Positions 6,369-7,627 of a DNA stretch of 7,627 nt are shown in pieces. This DNA comes from Campylobacterales bacterium. Lineage in GTDB: Bacteria; Campylobacterota; Campylobacteria; Campylobacterales; QNZT01. The position numbers and the translations under genes were made by a program. The stretch lies in the NCBI GenBank assembly GCA_026985685.1, contig JALSQA010000396.1, forward strand, positions 1 to 7,627, written 5' to 3'. Positions within the stretch are counted from its first letter, which is position 1, and each line of letters starts with the position of its first letter. The notes under the pieces were generated by a model, which ran no database searches, was not told the origin of the DNA, and saw only the letters and a program-made list of their open reading frames with translations.

Positions 6369-7517
6369 ATGAATATTAAAAATTATATACCGATAAAAGA
6401 AGATATATCTTTTAACTTTAAACCAACACTATTATCTATAATTATAGCACTTATTTCAATTGGATTAATAGGTTTGTATTTATTCGGAGTAGTTAATTTT
6501 ATCCAGCACGGGCATCATGCCTATAATGTTACACGAGAACATCCATGGGGCTTTTTGGTTGGAGCTTATGAATTTTTTGTTGCACTTGCAATGGGTAGTG
6601 TAGTTATTGGTGCTAGTGGAATATTTTATGATATTAAAGTAATAAAACCATTACAAAAAAGATTATTAATATATGGATTATTATCTTTATTTGCAGGTTT
6701 TACTGCATTTTTATTTGAGATAGGACACCCTGTTACAATGATTATTTATACTGCAATAAGTGGAAATGTAACTTCTGCTTTATTTTGGCTAGGTGTGTTT
6801 TATCCTTTGTTTATGCTATTTACATTATTGACTTTTATATCTTACACACAAAATAAAGGACCTATTAAATTATTTGCTATGTTAGCAATTATCTTTGCAA
6901 ATTCCTCTGTTTTAACGGCTGGTTCTATTTTTGGTCTTTTAAATGCCAGATTATTTTCAAGTGGTATTTTTTATCAAATTGAGTTTATGGTAACTGCGAT
7001 TTTAGGTGGTATTTTTTTACTGACTTTAATTACAGTATTATTTAACAGAGAGGATTTTAAAGATGCAATTATTGCATTGAAAAAAGTTTCAATCTCACTT
7101 CTGTCATTATTATTGATCATGTATATTGTAAGATATTTAGTTGGTATATATGGCAATGTACCAGGAAAAGTTGATGCTATAAATTATATCTTTCATACAA
7201 AGAATTTCATCATTTTTGAATTAGGATTGGGTATAGTATTTCCACTGTTTGTTTCTGTTTTTGGGAAAAGAAATAATATAGGACTATTTGGAATTGCATC
7301 ATTTTTTGGACTTGTGGGTATCATGTTTTCAAGGATAAACCTTGTAAATGGTGTAGAAGTTATACCACTTCAAAGTATGATGACAAAGGTATATCAAAGT
7401 GTACCTAGTATAGTTAATTATACTCCTTCTATAACTGAATATGCCATAGGAGTAGGAGCTATTGGTGTATTTATATTTTTCATGTTTCTTGCTGAAAAAA
7501 TATTAAAATTAGACTAA
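6369..7517 (+). CDS. NrfD-family membrane anchor, quinone-interacting subunit, about 10 helices
   Basis: A complete 382-residue, strongly hydrophobic protein starting 10 nt after the ferredoxin subunit, with AAGGAT 8 nt before its ATG. About ten membrane spans can be read: 20-43, 61-85, 99-119, 137-159, 167-190, 203-225, 240-261, 279-298, 303-321 and 356-378. HPWGFLVGAYEFFVALAMGS (58-77) is the conserved NrfD start. Other family-like features are FEIGHP (116-121), the membrane-embedded acids E68, E205 and E284, and SRINLVNG (321-328). Its role is to exchange electrons and protons with menaquinone and anchor the complex on the periplasmic side. I see no haem-ligand pattern. The size and helix count fit the longer NrfD branch (HybB, ActC, DsrP) better than the 8-9-helix PsrC of Wolinella (about 317 residues), so I withhold a psrC symbol. 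The DNA is more AT-rich than purL, partly because of the Ile/Phe/Leu-rich membrane protein. Confidence 0.88.
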   Translation: MNIKNYIPIKEDISFNFKPTLLSIIIALISIGLIGLYLFGVVNFIQHGHHAYNVTREHPWGFLVGAYEFFVALAMGSVVIGASGIFYDIKVIKPLQKRLLIYGLLSLFAGFTAFLFEIGHPVTMIIYTAISGNVTSALFWLGVFYPLFMLFTLLTFISYTQNKGPIKLFAMLAIIFANSSVLTAGSIFGLLNARLFSSGIFYQIEFMVTAILGGIFLLTLITVLFNREDFKDAIIALKKVSISLLSLLLIMYIVRYLVGIYGNVPGKVDAINYIFHTKNFIIFELGLGIVFPLFVSVFGKRNNIGLFGIASFFGLVGIMFSRINLVNGVEVIPLQSMMTKVYQSVPSIVNYTPSITEYAIGVGAIGVFIFFMFLAEKILKLD

Positions 7518-7545
7518 ATATAATATCTTTAACTTTTATTAAATC

Positions 7546-7596
7546 TTGTTACTCACTCAAAAAAATAAATTTTTTAAACATAAGAGTGAGTAACAA
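7546..7596. repeat. 13-bp perfect inverted repeat (hairpin) between the operon and the next gene
   Basis: TTGTTACTCACTC (7546-7558) and GAGTGAGTAACAA (7584-7596) are perfect reverse complements. Within the 25-nt loop, an A-run (7560-7565) can pair with a T-run (7570-7575), giving a nested hairpin. No T-tract follows the right arm, and the minus-strand reading has none either, so this is not a canonical intrinsic terminator. It may still stop or protect the psr-type transcript, act as an operator, or form a leader hairpin ending just before the Shine-Dalgarno at 7603. Confidence 0.6.
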
Positions 7597-7613
7597 TAAA
7601 TCAAGGAACACAT

Positions 7614-7627
7614 ATGCAAATAGAAAT
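7614..7627 (+). CDS. Probable start of a further plus-strand gene (partial)
   Basis: An ATG at 7614 is preceded by AAGGA (7603-7607) with a 6-nt spacer, and opens MQIE before the window ends. Only four full codons are visible, so the product cannot be identified. It lies 96 bp after the NrfD-type gene, across the 13-bp hairpin. It could be an accessory gene of the operon or an independent unit. Confidence 0.45.

Noticed and set aside
5816..7156. Minus-strand open frames inside the ferredoxin and NrfD genes
   Set aside because: Both sense genes are complete with intact family motifs, and the antisense frames have no independent support.
7546..7596. Terminal inverted repeats of a mobile element or a CRISPR repeat
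   Set aside because: The arms are only 25 bp apart with no coding sequence between them, no target-site duplication and no further repeat units.

Overview
The window is AT-rich DNA whose genes look like those of a Campylobacterota (epsilonproteobacterial) chemolithotroph or anaerobic respirer of the Sulfurimonas/Sulfurovum/Sulfurospirillum kind. This placement is an inference from three things: low G+C, a stand-alone small-type PurL, and a Psr-type sulfur-respiration operon. No 16S rRNA or other decisive marker is present.

Layout. Positions 1-860 (minus strand) hold the first 286 codons of a gene that runs off the left edge. It encodes a c-di-GMP-binding PilZ domain, one membrane span and a HlyD-type periplasmic adaptor, the architecture of the alginate secretion protein Alg44. 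Positions 961-3162 (minus) hold a complete purL for de novo purine synthesis. Positions 3163-3407 are a divergent control region. Positions 3408-7517 (plus) hold a tight three-gene operon: a Tat-exported molybdopterin catalytic subunit (PsrA/PhsA type), a four-cluster ferredoxin subunit (PsrB type) and a NrfD-family membrane anchor with about ten predicted helices. Positions 7518-7627 contain a 13-bp perfect hairpin and the probable start codon of another plus-strand gene.

How the parts work together. The three plus-strand genes form a complete respiratory module. The NrfD anchor would exchange electrons with menaquinone in the membrane, the 16-cysteine subunit would relay them, and the periplasmic Mo-bisMGD subunit would reduce (or oxidise) a sulfur compound, probably polysulfide or thiosulfate. 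The upstream region has a perfect FNR/CRP-family box, TTGAT-N4-ATCAA, placed about 41.5 bp before the start predicted from an extended -10 (TGCTATAAT). That is the geometry of a class II activated promoter, so the module is probably switched on by an FNR/CRP-like regulator under oxygen-limited or similar conditions.

The window contains no CRISPR array, tRNA, rRNA, transposase or clear defence system. I do not see an undescribed system. The most useful leads are the promoter architecture, the PilZ-HlyD fusion, the ten-helix anchor paired with PsrAB-type subunits, and the unexplained hairpin at 7546-7596.
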